Assembly: GCF_017876155.1 (NCBI RefSeq)
Contig: NZ_JAGINP010000012.1
Coordinates: 62,001-126,000 of the forward strand
DNA from: Azospirillum rugosum
GTDB taxonomy: Bacteria > Pseudomonadota > Alphaproteobacteria > Azospirillales > Azospirillaceae
DNA length: 64,000 nucleotides
Reading direction: 5' to 3'
Both the position numbers and the translations under genes were made by a program. Below, one piece after another: positions 18,091-28,446 of the stretch. How positions within the stretch are numbered: the first letter of the stretch is position 1; each line of letters begins with the position of its first letter. Below the pieces are notes generated by a model that saw only the letters and a program-made list of their open reading frames with translations, was not told where the DNA came from and ran no database searches.

Positions 18091-19550
18091 AGCGACCAGT
18101 TTTCGATGTAGTGGATGTCCATGTCGACCCCGGCGCGGGCCTTCTCGATCGAATGGATACCACCGCGCATGCCGTTGATCTGCGCCCAACCGGTGATCCC
18201 CGGCTTGACGCGGCTGCGCGCCGCGTACTCGCGCACGGCCTCCGCGTAGCGATAGTTGCCGACGCGCATGTTCGGCACATGGGCACGGGGACCGACGACG
18301 GACATGTCGCCGGCCAGCACGTTGAACAGTTGCGGCAGCTCGTCGATGCTCGTCCGCCGAAGGATGGCGCCGATGCGCGTGATCCGCGGGTTGTCGCGGT
18401 GGGTGCCCATGGCGCCGTCGTCCGTGTCATCCACCGTCATCGTGCGGAACTTCAGCATCGTGAAGGGGCGGTTGTTGAAGCCGACGCGCGTCTGCCGGAA
18501 GATCACCGGCCCCGGCGATTCCAGCCGGATCGCCAGGGCGGCGGCCAGCATGACCGGCGAGGCGACCAGCAGGCCGAGCGAGGCCACCGCCACGTCCTCG
18601 ATCCGCTTGAGGATGATCTGCATGCCGCGCAGCGGCTGCCGCATCACCAGCAGCGCCGGCGTGTCCCCGATGTGCCGCACGCTGGCCAGCCGCAGCTTGA
18701 AGTTCTCCTCGTCCAGCGGGATCAGGATGTCGAGGGAGATCATCTGCAGCTGCATGCACAGGCTGTGGATGCGCAGCGCCGCCCGCCAGGGCAGCGCGAT
18801 GACGATCATGTCCACGCGGTTGTTCTGAAGGAAGGTCTTGAAGGCGACCAGATCGCCGGCCACGGGCATGCCGGCCAGCGACTCCGGCCGGCGGTCGGCC
18901 CCCCGGTCGTCGAACAGCGCCAGCACGTCGTAGTTCGCCCGGTGTTCCGGCAGAGCCAGATGCTTGATCATCCGCTCCGCGCTGTCGGTCGCGCCGAACA
19001 GGACGACCTTGCGCCGCAGCGATCCGCGGCCTTCCAGCCGGCGCACCATCCGCGCCGTCACGGCCCGCCCGGCGGCCAGGTACGCGACCGCCGCGCCGGC
19101 CCACAGGGCGACCCAGTCCGGCCGGTCCGTCGGCGGCAGGAACGCCCAGACCAGCAGGAGGAGCACGAGGCCCGTGGGCAGGAGCCCGCCGATCGCGTCG
19201 AACAGCGCCTTGCGACCCTGCCGGTAATTCTCGACGCGGTACGCGCCGATGGCCGTCATGGTGCGCAGATAGACGTCGATCGTGATGGCCGTGACAATGA
19301 TCGCCTGGACCAGCGACAGGCCGGCGCCGTCGCCCAGCCCCACCGCCCAGGCGGTCAGCCCGGCAAGCGTCAGCAACGCGCCGTCCGACGCCTTCACCAG
19401 CCGGTTGACCAGCCCATGGGTCCAGTGCAGCCGTCCGGCGCGGGCGGAGGCGAGGCCTTGCGGCGCGGTGCCGACGGCATTCGATGCGTCCTGACGCGGC
19501 GTCATCTCGCGCTGCCCGGCCGGATCGCGGGTCTGCACGTCGTCGAGCAT
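18024..19550 (-). CDS. Undecaprenyl-phosphate sugar phosphotransferase (WbaP/WcaJ/ExoY type)
   Basis: 508 residues. The N-terminal half has about four membrane helices and a CoA-binding-like Rossmann region (VVLFGATDSAERMIKHL). The C-terminal bacterial sugar-transferase domain carries MLKFRTM, RRTSIDELPQLFNVLAGDMS and VGPRAHVP. It starts repeat-unit synthesis by moving a hexose-1-phosphate from a UDP-sugar to undecaprenyl phosphate on the cytoplasmic face. It is 12 bases downstream of the methyltransferase at 19563 and overlaps the GH18 gene. This is the expected first committed step for the locus. Confidence 0.93.
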   Translation of the reverse strand: MLDDVQTRDPAGQREMTPRQDASNAVGTAPQGLASARAGRLHWTHGLVNRLVKASDGALLTLAGLTAWAVGLGDGAGLSLVQAIIVTAITIDVYLRTMTAIGAYRVENYRQGRKALFDAIGGLLPTGLVLLLLVWAFLPPTDRPDWVALWAGAAVAYLAAGRAVTARMVRRLEGRGSLRRKVVLFGATDSAERMIKHLALPEHRANYDVLALFDDRGADRRPESLAGMPVAGDLVAFKTFLQNNRVDMIVIALPWRAALRIHSLCMQLQMISLDILIPLDEENFKLRLASVRHIGDTPALLVMRQPLRGMQIILKRIEDVAVASLGLLVASPVMLAAALAIRLESPGPVIFRQTRVGFNNRPFTMLKFRTMTVDDTDDGAMGTHRDNPRITRIGAILRRTSIDELPQLFNVLAGDMSVVGPRAHVPNMRVGNYRYAEAVREYAARSRVKPGITGWAQINGMRGGIHSIEKARAGVDMDIHYIENWSLWLDAKIMVSTLATGLFGRDVF

Positions 19551-19562
19551 GGGTCGGCGCCT

Positions 19563-20411
19563 TCAGCCTTGCACGAAGCGGCGGACGATCGGCTTCAGCG
19601 CCTGTCCCAGCGGGTGGGAGCGGAGCCGGCGGGTGAGGTTGGTCTGCCGAATGATCTGCATCAGCGTTCGCGGCGTGCGGAAGACGGAGATGGGGGTGCC
19701 GAACAGCTCGGTGTCCCGCACGAAGTAGCGCGGCGTCACCGTCTGGACGAGCATGGCGCGGTAGCGTTCGGCCCAGCCGGGCCGCGCCAGCATCAGCTTG
19801 TTGTCGCCGATGGCGAAGGGGGCGAGGGATTGCGGACGCTCCATCATGAAGCGGCACATCCCTTCCGACACGGCGGGAAACTCGGGGTTGAAATAGTCGT
19901 CCAGCACGATCACGCCGCCCTCGCCCAGGCTGTCGTCGGCAATGGTCAGGTCGTTCCGGGTGATCTCCGCCGTGTGGCCGCCGTCGACGCTGAACAGCCG
20001 CACGGACGGCGCCTGCCCGCCCGACAGGCCGGCCCAGGTCAGGGCCAGCGAGTTCCCCCGGACGATGTCGACGGTGCCCGGATCGATGCCGAATCGCGCG
20101 AGGTTGGTGCGGAAGACCGCCTCGTCGCCCTGGCCCGACTGGTCGACGTTGAACTGCTGGTCCTCGAACAGGTCGATAGCGAAGGCCTGCTCGCCCGGAT
20201 TGCGCAGCAGCGCCAGAAGGATGAACAGCCGCCCATGGTGAACGCCGATCTCTCCCACCGCGCCGGACACTCCGGCGGCGCTCTGCCACTGGCCCACGCA
20301 GGATATCAGGGTGGCGTCCAGGCGCGACAGCCAGCCATCGACCCGCCGGTGGTGACCGCGGACATACTGCTGCACCGGATCGCTGACGGAGGAGGACGGT
20401 TGCATGGTCAT
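19563..20411 (-). CDS. Class I SAM-dependent methyltransferase
   Basis: 282 residues. Motif I is VGEIGVHHGRLFILLALL and the acidic strand end is FAIDLFEDQQF; a further strand, RLFSVDGGHT, and the motif GGVIVLDDYF resemble the Methyltransf_24 / cephalosporin hydroxylase-like group. It is the first gene of the minus-strand trio (methyltransferase, sugar transferase, GH18) and presumably decorates the polysaccharide. Two in-frame ATGs (20411, 20405) are possible. Neither has a clear ribosome site, and the upstream region is AT-rich. Confidence 0.78.
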   Translation of the reverse strand: MTMQPSSSVSDPVQQYVRGHHRRVDGWLSRLDATLISCVGQWQSAAGVSGAVGEIGVHHGRLFILLALLRNPGEQAFAIDLFEDQQFNVDQSGQGDEAVFRTNLARFGIDPGTVDIVRGNSLALTWAGLSGGQAPSVRLFSVDGGHTAEITRNDLTIADDSLGEGGVIVLDDYFNPEFPAVSEGMCRFMMERPQSLAPFAIGDNKLMLARPGWAERYRAMLVQTVTPRYFVRDTELFGTPISVFRTPRTLMQIIRQTNLTRRLRSHPLGQALKPIVRRFVQG

Positions 20412-20903
20412 GAAGAAGCACTATTCGTATACTTATTTATAAAGGCTTAAAATCCCCTGTTGTGACAAGATTTGCCGACTTTTGTTGACGAATGTTGCAG
20501 TCGGTCTGCCGCCACACGGCAAAATTCCAAGCGAAAACGATCACATCTTCGTGCTGATTTCCACGATTCAACGTCTGGTTTCCCATGCGGCCGGCGACCC
20601 ATTCCGCATGAGTCCCGCGTCCAGCAGAGGATGCCAGGTGGACGGTTCCACCGGCAACACGTCGGTCACAAGGGCGGCGAGACGGCAGAAAAGCCCATTA
20701 TATCTCACTATATGGGATTGAATGTTATTATTTGACATTTCCGCGCGCCACCCCTATCCACATTATGACGTTGCCAATCAGTATGTGAGACAGCTGAGGC
20801 GCGCCGCCTCCGTCCGACGCACCCTGTCGAGTCCAGAAGGCCGGTTCAAAACGAACGACACGCCGTGGCTCCACCCCCCGGCGTGCGCAGAGGGAGGTTT
20901 TCG
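20412..20903. other. Intergenic region between the polysaccharide and D-galactonate loci
   Basis: About 490 bases without a convincing gene. It is markedly richer in A+T than its surroundings, especially 20425-20500 and 20695-20745. It must carry the promoter for the minus-strand methyltransferase operon near 20430-20480 and for dgoK on the plus strand (see 20702-20760). Short open frames here lack ribosome sites and family features. Confidence 0.7.
20702..20760 (+). promoter_or_regulatory. Putative promoter and operators of the D-galactonate operon
   Basis: A consensus -35 box TTGACA (20732-20737) is followed after 17 bases by TATCCA (20755-20760). An inverted repeat AATGT-N9-ACATT (20721-20739) overlaps the -35, and an imperfect ATCTCAC-N3-ATGGGAT (20702-20718) lies just upstream. 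This layout fits repression of dgoK and the genes behind it, possibly by the IclR protein encoded at 25315. Assigning the regulator to the site is inference. Confidence 0.5.
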
Positions 20904-21902
20904 ATGCTTTTCGCCACGATCGACACGGGCACCACGAACACTCGCGTGATGGTCTGGAAGGACGGTGCCGTCCTGGCGGAGGCCGGTCGGCCGGTCGGGG
21001 TGCGCGACACCGCGATCACCGGCAGCACCGACGCGCTGAAGACGGGCGTGCGGGACGCCATCGCGGAGGCGCTGTCCGGGGCCGGCCTGTCCGGCACCGC
21101 TGACGTGCTGTTCCTGGCGTCGGGCATGATCACGTCGAACGTCGGGCTGTGCGAGATCCCCCACCTGCTTGCCCCCGCCGGCCGGGCGGAGCTGGCGCAG
21201 GGCATGCGGTCGGCCGAGCTGCCGGACGTCGTCGACCGGCCGATCTGGTTCATCCCCGGCATCAAGAGCCACGCCGGCCCCATCACGCTCGACACTGCCG
21301 ACACCATGGACATCATGCGTGGCGAGGAAACGGAGACCATCGGCGTCCTCCACGCGATGCGCGTGGACGGCCCGGCCGTCCTCGTCCTGCCGGGGTCGCA
21401 TTCGAAATTCGTGCGGGTGGACGCGGAGGGGCGGATCGCCGGCTCCGTCACGACGATCTCCGGCGAACTGCTGGACGTTTTGACGAAGAACACGCTGATC
21501 GCCAGCTCGCTCGCCCACAGCTTCGCCGACCGCATCGTGCCGGACGCGCTGCTGCGCGGCGCCGAATACGGGCGGACGCTGAGCCTGGGGCGGAGCGCCT
21601 TCCTGGTCCGTCTGCTCGACCTGTTCGGCGATCTGGATGTGCAGGGGCGTGCCAACCTGATCCTGGGCGCCGTTTTGGCGTCCGACATCACAGCGCTGAG
21701 ACACAGCCGGTCGCTGGGCATGGAGCCCGGCACAGCCATCATCGTGGGCGGCAAGGCGATGCTGCGCGACGCCTTCGCGCTCCTGCTGCGCAACGACCCC
21801 GCCTTCACCGGCACGATCACGATCGTTCCGGACGGGCTGCCTTCCGTCGCCGCCGTCGGAGCGATCGAGATCGCGCGCACGCGCGGCCTGATCAATCTGT
21901 AA
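20904..21902 (+). CDS. dgoK: 2-dehydro-3-deoxygalactonokinase
   Basis: 332 residues from MLFATIDTGTTNTRVMVWKD, with an excellent AGGGAGG seven bases before the ATG; an in-frame start at 20865 is less likely. The phosphate-binding motif DTGTTNTR and VLPGSHSKFV identify the DgoK family. It phosphorylates 2-keto-3-deoxy-D-galactonate at O6 in the De Ley-Doudoroff pathway. Product and substrate partners are encoded downstream (aldolase at 23416, dehydratase at 24088), and the transporter follows directly. Confidence 0.93.
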   Translation: MLFATIDTGTTNTRVMVWKDGAVLAEAGRPVGVRDTAITGSTDALKTGVRDAIAEALSGAGLSGTADVLFLASGMITSNVGLCEIPHLLAPAGRAELAQGMRSAELPDVVDRPIWFIPGIKSHAGPITLDTADTMDIMRGEETETIGVLHAMRVDGPAVLVLPGSHSKFVRVDAEGRIAGSVTTISGELLDVLTKNTLIASSLAHSFADRIVPDALLRGAEYGRTLSLGRSAFLVRLLDLFGDLDVQGRANLILGAVLASDITALRHSRSLGMEPGTAIIVGGKAMLRDAFALLLRNDPAFTGTITIVPDGLPSVAAVGAIEIARTRGLINL

Positions 21903-21931
21903 CGCACCAAGAGTTTGGGAGGTTTACAAGA

Positions 21932-23233
21932 ATGGTTTCCCAAGATGTGGGCGCGGTGTCGTCCGGCGCCCGCAGCCGGCGTTGGATCATCGTCTTCCTG
22001 CTGCTGATCGGCGGCATGGTCAACTTCATCGACCGGACGGCCCTGTCCATCGCCGCGCCGGAGATGATGACCGAACTGAACCTGACCAACAGCGACATCG
22101 GCCTGCTCGGCACGGTGTTCTCGCTGATCTACGCCATCTTCCAGCTTCCCTCCGGCTGGCTGATCGACAAGCTGGGCGCCAAGAAGGTCTATTCGCTCAG
22201 CATCATCCTGTGGAGCGGCGCCACCATGCTGACCGGCGCCTGCTCCTCCAAGCTCGGGCTGATCTTCGCCCGCGGCATCCTCGGCGTCACCGAGGCGCCC
22301 TGCTGGCCGAGTGCGGCCAAGATCACCGCCGCCTGGTTCCCCAAGAAGGAGCGTGCGCTGGCGACCGGCATCTGGGACGCCGCGTCGAAGTGGGGGCCGG
22401 CCGTGGCGCCGCCGCTGCTCGTCTTCCTGATGGTCACCTTCGGCTGGCGTGCGCTGTTCTACATCGCCGGCGGCTTCGGCGTCCTGTTCGGCCTGCTGCT
22501 GCTCGCCTTCTACAAGCAGCCGGAAAAGACCAAGTGGCTGTCGGCCGACGAGCTGGCCTACATCAAGGAGGGCGGCGGCGGCACGGCGGAGGAGCTGGGC
22601 GCCACCCCCGACGGCATCCGCTGGCGCGACCTGTTCGCCTACCGCAGCGTCTGGGGCATGATCCTGGGCTGGTTCTGCTACATCTGGATGTTCAACATCC
22701 TGACCTACTTCGTGCCGCTCTACCTGCTGAAGACGCAGAACGTGAACATGGCGTCGGTCGGCTATCTGGCCAGCGTGCCCTTCTTCGGCGGCATTGTCGG
22801 GGCGTTCCTCGGCGGCTATGTCTCCAAGTGGTTGGTGGATCGCGAGATCGCGGAGCCTCTGGTCGCCAAGCGCGCCACCATCTCCGTCTGCGCGCTGCTC
22901 GGCGGCGTCGCCCTGGTGGCGGCACCCTTCTTCACCGGCCTGACCGCGACGCTCGTCCTGCTGACGGTCGGCATGGGCATGCTGTCGGCGGTGTCGGCCA
23001 ACGGCTGGGCTCTGCCGGGCGACGTCGCCCCGCGCTCCATGGTCGGCTCGGTCGGCGGCATCCAGAACTTCGGCGGTTACTTCGCCGGCTCGCTGTCGCC
23101 GCTGGTTACCGGCATGATCGCGGACAGCACCGGCTCCTACGCGCTGGCCTTCGTCAGCGGCGGCGTGATCGCGGCCTGCGCGGCGCTCTGCTACTGGTTC
23201 ATCGTCAACAAGCCGATCGAGGCGAAAGCCTGA
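21932..23233 (+). CDS. MFS transporter, anion:cation symporter family (galactonate/hexuronate-type)
   Basis: 433 residues from the ATG preceded by TTTGGGAGG. About 12 membrane helices. FIDRTALSIAAPEMMTELNL and SNDIGLLGTVFSLIYAIFQ-like segments (here NSDIGLLG) match the ACS subfamily that includes DgoT, GudP and ExuT. It would import D-galactonate, or a related sugar acid, by proton symport. Its position between dgoK and the aldolase gene supports a DgoT role. The substrate is inferred from context. Confidence 0.9.
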   Translation: MVSQDVGAVSSGARSRRWIIVFLLLIGGMVNFIDRTALSIAAPEMMTELNLTNSDIGLLGTVFSLIYAIFQLPSGWLIDKLGAKKVYSLSIILWSGATMLTGACSSKLGLIFARGILGVTEAPCWPSAAKITAAWFPKKERALATGIWDAASKWGPAVAPPLLVFLMVTFGWRALFYIAGGFGVLFGLLLLAFYKQPEKTKWLSADELAYIKEGGGGTAEELGATPDGIRWRDLFAYRSVWGMILGWFCYIWMFNILTYFVPLYLLKTQNVNMASVGYLASVPFFGGIVGAFLGGYVSKWLVDREIAEPLVAKRATISVCALLGGVALVAAPFFTGLTATLVLLTVGMGMLSAVSANGWALPGDVAPRSMVGSVGGIQNFGGYFAGSLSPLVTGMIADSTGSYALAFVSGGVIAACAALCYWFIVNKPIEAKA

Positions 23234-23249
23234 CCGGGGCGCTTTAAAT

Positions 23250-23368
23250 CCCCTCTCCCCCCTGGGGAGAGGGTTAGGGTGAGGGGGTCGTGCTTTTGCC
23301 GGACATATCAAAGTCGCGGGACCCCCTCACCGGCCCTTCGGGCCACCCTCTCCCCAGGGGGAGAGGGC
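23250..23368. repeat. Paired GC-rich hairpin repeat (family 2, copy 1)
   Basis: Inverted modules CCCTCTCCCCCCTGGGGAGAGGG and their counterpart near 23345-23368, each flanked by GTGAGGGGG / CCCCCTCAC, enclose a roughly 35-base spacer. A near-identical structure is at 39222-39351. Here it separates the transporter and aldolase genes inside the dgo operon, where it could stabilise or partly terminate the transcript. Confidence 0.8.
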
Positions 23369-23415
23369 TAGACGGCACTGCGGGCTGGTATGGCATCGAC
23401 CAAAGGACGGAAGAC

Positions 23416-24057
23416 ATGCTGAAGCATCAGGTCATCCAAGCCATCGACGACACGGGTGTGATCGCCATCGCGCGGGGTCTTGCCCCGGCGGATGTGGTGC
23501 CCGTGGCTCGGGCGCTGTATGAGGGCGGCATCCGGGTGTTCGAAATCACCTGCAACAGCCTGTCCGTCTATGACGGCATCCGCGCGGTGAAGGCGGAGTT
23601 CGGCACCCGCATGAAGGTGGGCGCCGGCACGGTGATCAACCCGGTCTCCGCGTACCTCGCGCTCGACGCCGGGGCGGACTTCGCGCTCGCCCCGAACTTC
23701 GACCCGGAGGTCATCCAGGCGGTGCACGAGCGCCAGCGCCTGATGATTCCGTCAGTGACGACCCCGTCGGAGGTCGTGCGGGCGCACCGGCTGGGCGTCG
23801 ACCTGCTGAAGCTGTTCCCGGCCAGCGGCCTCGGCCCCGCCTACCTGAAGGACTTGCGCGGGCCGTTCGACGAGGCGGCCCTGATCCCGGTCGGCGGCGT
23901 CGGGCTGGACAACATCGGCGCCTTCGCCAAGGCCGGCGCCTTCGCCGCCGGCGTCGGCGGCAGCCTGATGCGCAAGGACCTCATCGCCGGCCAGCGCTGG
24001 GACGAGCTTGCCGAGGAAGCGCGCAAGTTCATCGCCGCCTTCAAGGCCGGCCGCTGA
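23416..24057 (+). CDS. dgoA: 2-dehydro-3-deoxy-6-phosphogalactonate aldolase (KDPG/KHG aldolase family)
   Basis: 213 residues from MLKHQVIQAIDDTGVIAIAR. The ATG follows AAAGGACGGAAG; the longer frame upstream only reads through the hairpin repeat. Class I aldolase features: the general-base glutamate in FEITCNS, GAGTVINP, and the Schiff-base lysine in LLKLFPAS. It cleaves 2-keto-3-deoxy-6-phosphogalactonate to pyruvate and glyceraldehyde 3-phosphate, the last step of the pathway. The dgo neighbours favour this over the Entner-Doudoroff KDPG aldolase (Eda). Confidence 0.92.
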   Translation: MLKHQVIQAIDDTGVIAIARGLAPADVVPVARALYEGGIRVFEITCNSLSVYDGIRAVKAEFGTRMKVGAGTVINPVSAYLALDAGADFALAPNFDPEVIQAVHERQRLMIPSVTTPSEVVRAHRLGVDLLKLFPASGLGPAYLKDLRGPFDEAALIPVGGVGLDNIGAFAKAGAFAAGVGGSLMRKDLIAGQRWDELAEEARKFIAAFKAGR

Positions 24058-24087
24058 CCGAACACTCTGCCGGGCAGAATCAAGAAA

Positions 24088-25236
24088 ATGAAAATCACCA
24101 AGCTCACAACCTACCGCCTGCCGCCGCGCTGGATGTTCCTGAAGGTCGAGACCGACGAAGGGATCACCGGCTGGGGCGAACCGGTCATCGAAGGGCGCGC
24201 CCGCAGCGTCGAGGCCGCCGTGCACGAGCTGTCGGAATACGTCGTCGGCAAGGACCCGGCGCGCATCAACGATATCTGGCAGGTGCTGTACCGCGGCGGC
24301 TTCTACCGCGGCGGCCCGATCCTGATGTCGGCCATCGCCGGCATCGACCAGGCGTTGTGGGACATCAAGGGCAAGGCGCTGGGCGCGCCGGTCTACCAAC
24401 TGCTCGGCGGGCTGGTGCGCGACCGGATCAAGGCCTATTCCTGGGTCGGCGGCGACCGCCCGGCCGAGGTGATCGACGGCATCCGGATGCTCCAGCAGAT
24501 CGGCTTCGACACCTTCAAGCTGAACGGCTGCGAGGAGATGGGCACCATCGACACCTCGCGGAAAGTGGACGCCGCCGTGGCGGTGGTGGCCGAGATCCGC
24601 GAGGCCTTCGGCGATTCCATCGAGTTCGGCCTGGACTTCCACGGACGCGTCGCCGCACCCATGGCCAAGGTGCTGATCCACGAGCTGGAGCCCTTCCGCC
24701 CCCTCTTCATCGAGGAGCCGGTGCTGGCCGAGCAGTCGGAACATTACGCGCGCCTCGCCGCCCAGACGCACATCCCGCTGGCCGCGGGGGAGCGCATGTT
24801 CTCCCGCTTCGACTTCAAGCGGGTGTTCGCGGAGGGCGGCATTTCCATCCTGCAGCCCGACCTCAGCCACGCGGGCGGCATCACCGAATGCGTGAAAATC
24901 GCCGGCATGGCGGAGGCTTACGACGTCGCGCTGGCGCCCCATTGCCCGTTGGGGCCGCTGGCGCTGGCCTCTTGCCTGGCGGTGGACTTCGTGTCGCGCA
25001 ACGCCGTCTTCCAGGAACAGAGCATGGGCATCCACTACAACCAGGGGGCCGAGCTGTTCGACTATGTCCTGAACAAGGACGACTTCAAGATCGACGGCGG
25101 CTACTTCTACCCCTCCGACAAGCCCGGCCTTGGTGTTGAGGTGGACGAGGAACTGGTGATCGCGCGCAGCAAGGACGCGCCGGACTGGCGCAATCCGATC
25201 TGGCGCCTGCACGACGGCACCGTCGCGGAATGGTGA
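24088..25236 (+). CDS. dgoD: D-galactonate dehydratase (enolase superfamily)
   Basis: 382 residues, the length of E. coli DgoD. The known active-site residues of that enzyme fall at identical numbers by direct count: D183 and H185 in GLDFHG, E209 in FIEEP, E235 in AAGERM, H285 in APHCPLGP and E310 in FQEQSMG. It dehydrates D-galactonate to 2-keto-3-deoxygalactonate using Mg2+. It lies 30 bases behind the aldolase gene in the dgo operon. With every catalytic position in register, the assignment is firm. Confidence 0.97.
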   Translation: MKITKLTTYRLPPRWMFLKVETDEGITGWGEPVIEGRARSVEAAVHELSEYVVGKDPARINDIWQVLYRGGFYRGGPILMSAIAGIDQALWDIKGKALGAPVYQLLGGLVRDRIKAYSWVGGDRPAEVIDGIRMLQQIGFDTFKLNGCEEMGTIDTSRKVDAAVAVVAEIREAFGDSIEFGLDFHGRVAAPMAKVLIHELEPFRPLFIEEPVLAEQSEHYARLAAQTHIPLAAGERMFSRFDFKRVFAEGGISILQPDLSHAGGITECVKIAGMAEAYDVALAPHCPLGPLALASCLAVDFVSRNAVFQEQSMGIHYNQGAELFDYVLNKDDFKIDGGYFYPSDKPGLGVEVDEELVIARSKDAPDWRNPIWRLHDGTVAEW

Positions 25237-25314
25237 GGTCAACAAAGCGGTCATCCGGATCCGAAAATCGGCTATGGTGCGCCGTCACCGCGCGGCGTCC
25301 GGCGAAGCCTTGCG

Positions 25315-26187
25315 GTGGACACTCAACAAGGGATCGCCGGGAGCACGGAGCCACGCTTGAAGTCGCCATCGCCCCGCCTGAACGACGCTGAACCGAACGA
25401 CGGTGCCAAGGGCGCGAGCGGAGCGCAGACGCTGGTGCGCGGGCTGACGCTGCTGGAACTCGTCGCCCAGGGCATCGGGGACGTGAAGGGGTTGTCCGAA
25501 CGGCTCGGCGTACCGCGCAGCACGCTCCACCGGGTGCTGAGCAACCTCGTGGCCGAGGGGTACCTGCACCACGTGCCCTACCAGGGCTACACGCTTGGCT
25601 ACAAGCTGATCTATCTCGGCACCCGCGCGCGGGAGCAGCGGCCGCTGACCCAGATCGCGCGCCCCTTCCTGGAGGCTCTGGTCACCGCCTGCGGCGCCAC
25701 CGTGCATCTCGGCCAGATGGAGGGCTCGCACGTCCTCTATCTCGACAAGCTCTCAGGCGACAAAGGGCTGGAGATGCGCTCCCGCATCGGCCAACGCATG
25801 CCGCTGATTTCCACCGGGGTTGGCAAGGCCCTGATGCTCGGCCTGTCGGAGGCGCGCTGGCGGGAGCTGTACGACGAGGCTCAAGCGCTGAAGGAACGGA
25901 CCGGGGCGGAAAAGCCGAGCCTGCTCCCCTGGCCCGACTATCTGGACTCCATGCGCGCCTACCGGCGGCAAGGCTGGGTCATGGAGTGCGAGGAGAACGA
26001 GCTGGGCATCCATTGCGTCGGCGCGCCGGTGCGCGACGTCAACGGCGAGGTCGTGGCCGCCGTCAGCATTGCCAGCGTCAACTTCTACATGCCCCGCGAA
26101 CGCATGCTCGACCTCGGCCCGGTCGTCGCCGAGGTCGCGGGGAAGATTTCGCACGCGCTGGGCGCGGCGGACCAGGGGAACCCGTGA
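25315..26187 (+). CDS. IclR-family transcriptional regulator
   Basis: About 290 residues from a GTG; a TTG at 25357 is an alternative start, and no ATG is available before the DNA-binding domain. The N-terminal winged helix (TLLELVAQGIGDVKGLSERL, PRSTLHRVLSNLVAEGYL) is followed by the IclR effector domain (ATVHLGQMEGSHVLYLDKL, and VGKALMLGLSEARWRELY). It closes the dgo gene set on the same strand, so it is the likely local regulator, in place of the GntR-type DgoR of E. coli. The ligand may be a galactonate pathway intermediate. Confidence 0.9.
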   Translation: MDTQQGIAGSTEPRLKSPSPRLNDAEPNDGAKGASGAQTLVRGLTLLELVAQGIGDVKGLSERLGVPRSTLHRVLSNLVAEGYLHHVPYQGYTLGYKLIYLGTRAREQRPLTQIARPFLEALVTACGATVHLGQMEGSHVLYLDKLSGDKGLEMRSRIGQRMPLISTGVGKALMLGLSEARWRELYDEAQALKERTGAEKPSLLPWPDYLDSMRAYRRQGWVMECEENELGIHCVGAPVRDVNGEVVAAVSIASVNFYMPRERMLDLGPVVAEVAGKISHALGAADQGNP

Positions 26188-26206
26188 CCGCCGCGGCGTC
26201 CCCGCA

Positions 26207-26911
26207 TCACTGGTACTTGGCGTAGACCCACAGCACCTCGGCATCGGTGTCGCCCTCGGACACCCAGAGGTGCGGCGTGCTGGCGTCGTAATACAGGGAA
26301 TCGCCGGCGCCCAGCCGCAGCGGCTCGTAGATCTGGCTGTGGATCACGACCGTCCCCGACAGGACGTAGAGGAACATCTCCGCCTCGTACCGGGCCCATT
26401 CCGGATACTCGTCGATCGACCGCGCGACGATCGTCGTCTTGATCGGCGTCATGACCTTGTGGGTCAGGTCGGGGCACAGCCAGGCGTTGTTGCAGGTGCC
26501 GGTGGGGAAGGGGCGTCCCTCGCCCGCCCGGGTCAGCGCGCGCCGGCCGGGCACGCGCAGCACCGGGGCCGCCGTCTGGCCGCCGATGATCGCCGCGGGA
26601 TCCATCTCGAACCCCGCCGCGATCTTCTGGAGCGTGGAGAAGGTCGGCGACAGCTCGTTCCGCTCGATCTTCGACAGGGTCGACAGCCCCACGCCGGTGC
26701 GGTCGGCCGCCTGCTGGAGCGTCCAGCGCTTGCGCTTACGAAGGTCCTTCAGCCGCGCACCCAGGTCCACCTCGCCATCGGCCAGGGCCGGCATGTCGTA
26801 GGCGTCGTCCGCGACGTCGATCCCGCCCATGACGGCCCTGCCCATCACTGCGGCGGCCGGTTTGATTGATTTGCTTCTGACGTTCTTCGCCTTCAAAGCC
26901 GAGCGCGCCAT
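26207..26911 (-). CDS. XRE-family regulator with C-terminal cupin domain
   Basis: 234 residues from MARSALKAKNVRSKSIKPAA. After a basic, low-complexity N-tail of about 50 residues comes an XRE helix-turn-helix (LGARLKDLRKRKRWTLQQAA ... STLSKIERNELSPTFSTLQK). The second half is a cupin_2 effector domain (FLYVLSGTVVIHSQIYEPLRL, GDSLYYDASTPHLWV). Such proteins sense small acids or amino acids and control catabolic genes beside them. It lies just downstream of the FAD-linked oxidase on the same strand and probably controls the oxidase pair and the genes after 29942. Confidence 0.9.
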   Translation of the reverse strand: MARSALKAKNVRSKSIKPAAAVMGRAVMGGIDVADDAYDMPALADGEVDLGARLKDLRKRKRWTLQQAADRTGVGLSTLSKIERNELSPTFSTLQKIAAGFEMDPAAIIGGQTAAPVLRVPGRRALTRAGEGRPFPTGTCNNAWLCPDLTHKVMTPIKTTIVARSIDEYPEWARYEAEMFLYVLSGTVVIHSQIYEPLRLGAGDSLYYDASTPHLWVSEGDTDAEVLWVYAKYQ

Positions 26912-26925
26912 CGAAGAACCTCGAT

Positions 26926-28344
<1,419 letters not shown>

Positions 28345-28367
28345 TGTTTTGTCCTCGAAGATCCGCG

Positions 28368-28397
28368 TTGACGATTTTTGCCTTCTCTGTCTAGCAT
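28368..28397 (+). promoter_or_regulatory. Putative sigma-70 promoter of the FMN-dependent oxidase gene
   Basis: TTGACG (28368-28373), an 18-base spacer and TAGCAT (28392-28397) lie in the divergent gap. This decides the start of the next gene: the in-frame upstream start at 28378 would lie inside the promoter, while the ATG at 28447 has GGGAG at 28431-28435. Confidence 0.5.
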
Positions 28398-28446
28398 ACG
28401 AGAAGTTTTTCCCGAAGATGAAAAATTGGCGGGAGCGAAATCGATC

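Noticed and set aside
20472..20949. Short open frames in the gap before dgoK
   Set aside because: No ribosome sites, no recognisable domains, codon use unlike the neighbours; the region is better explained as promoters.
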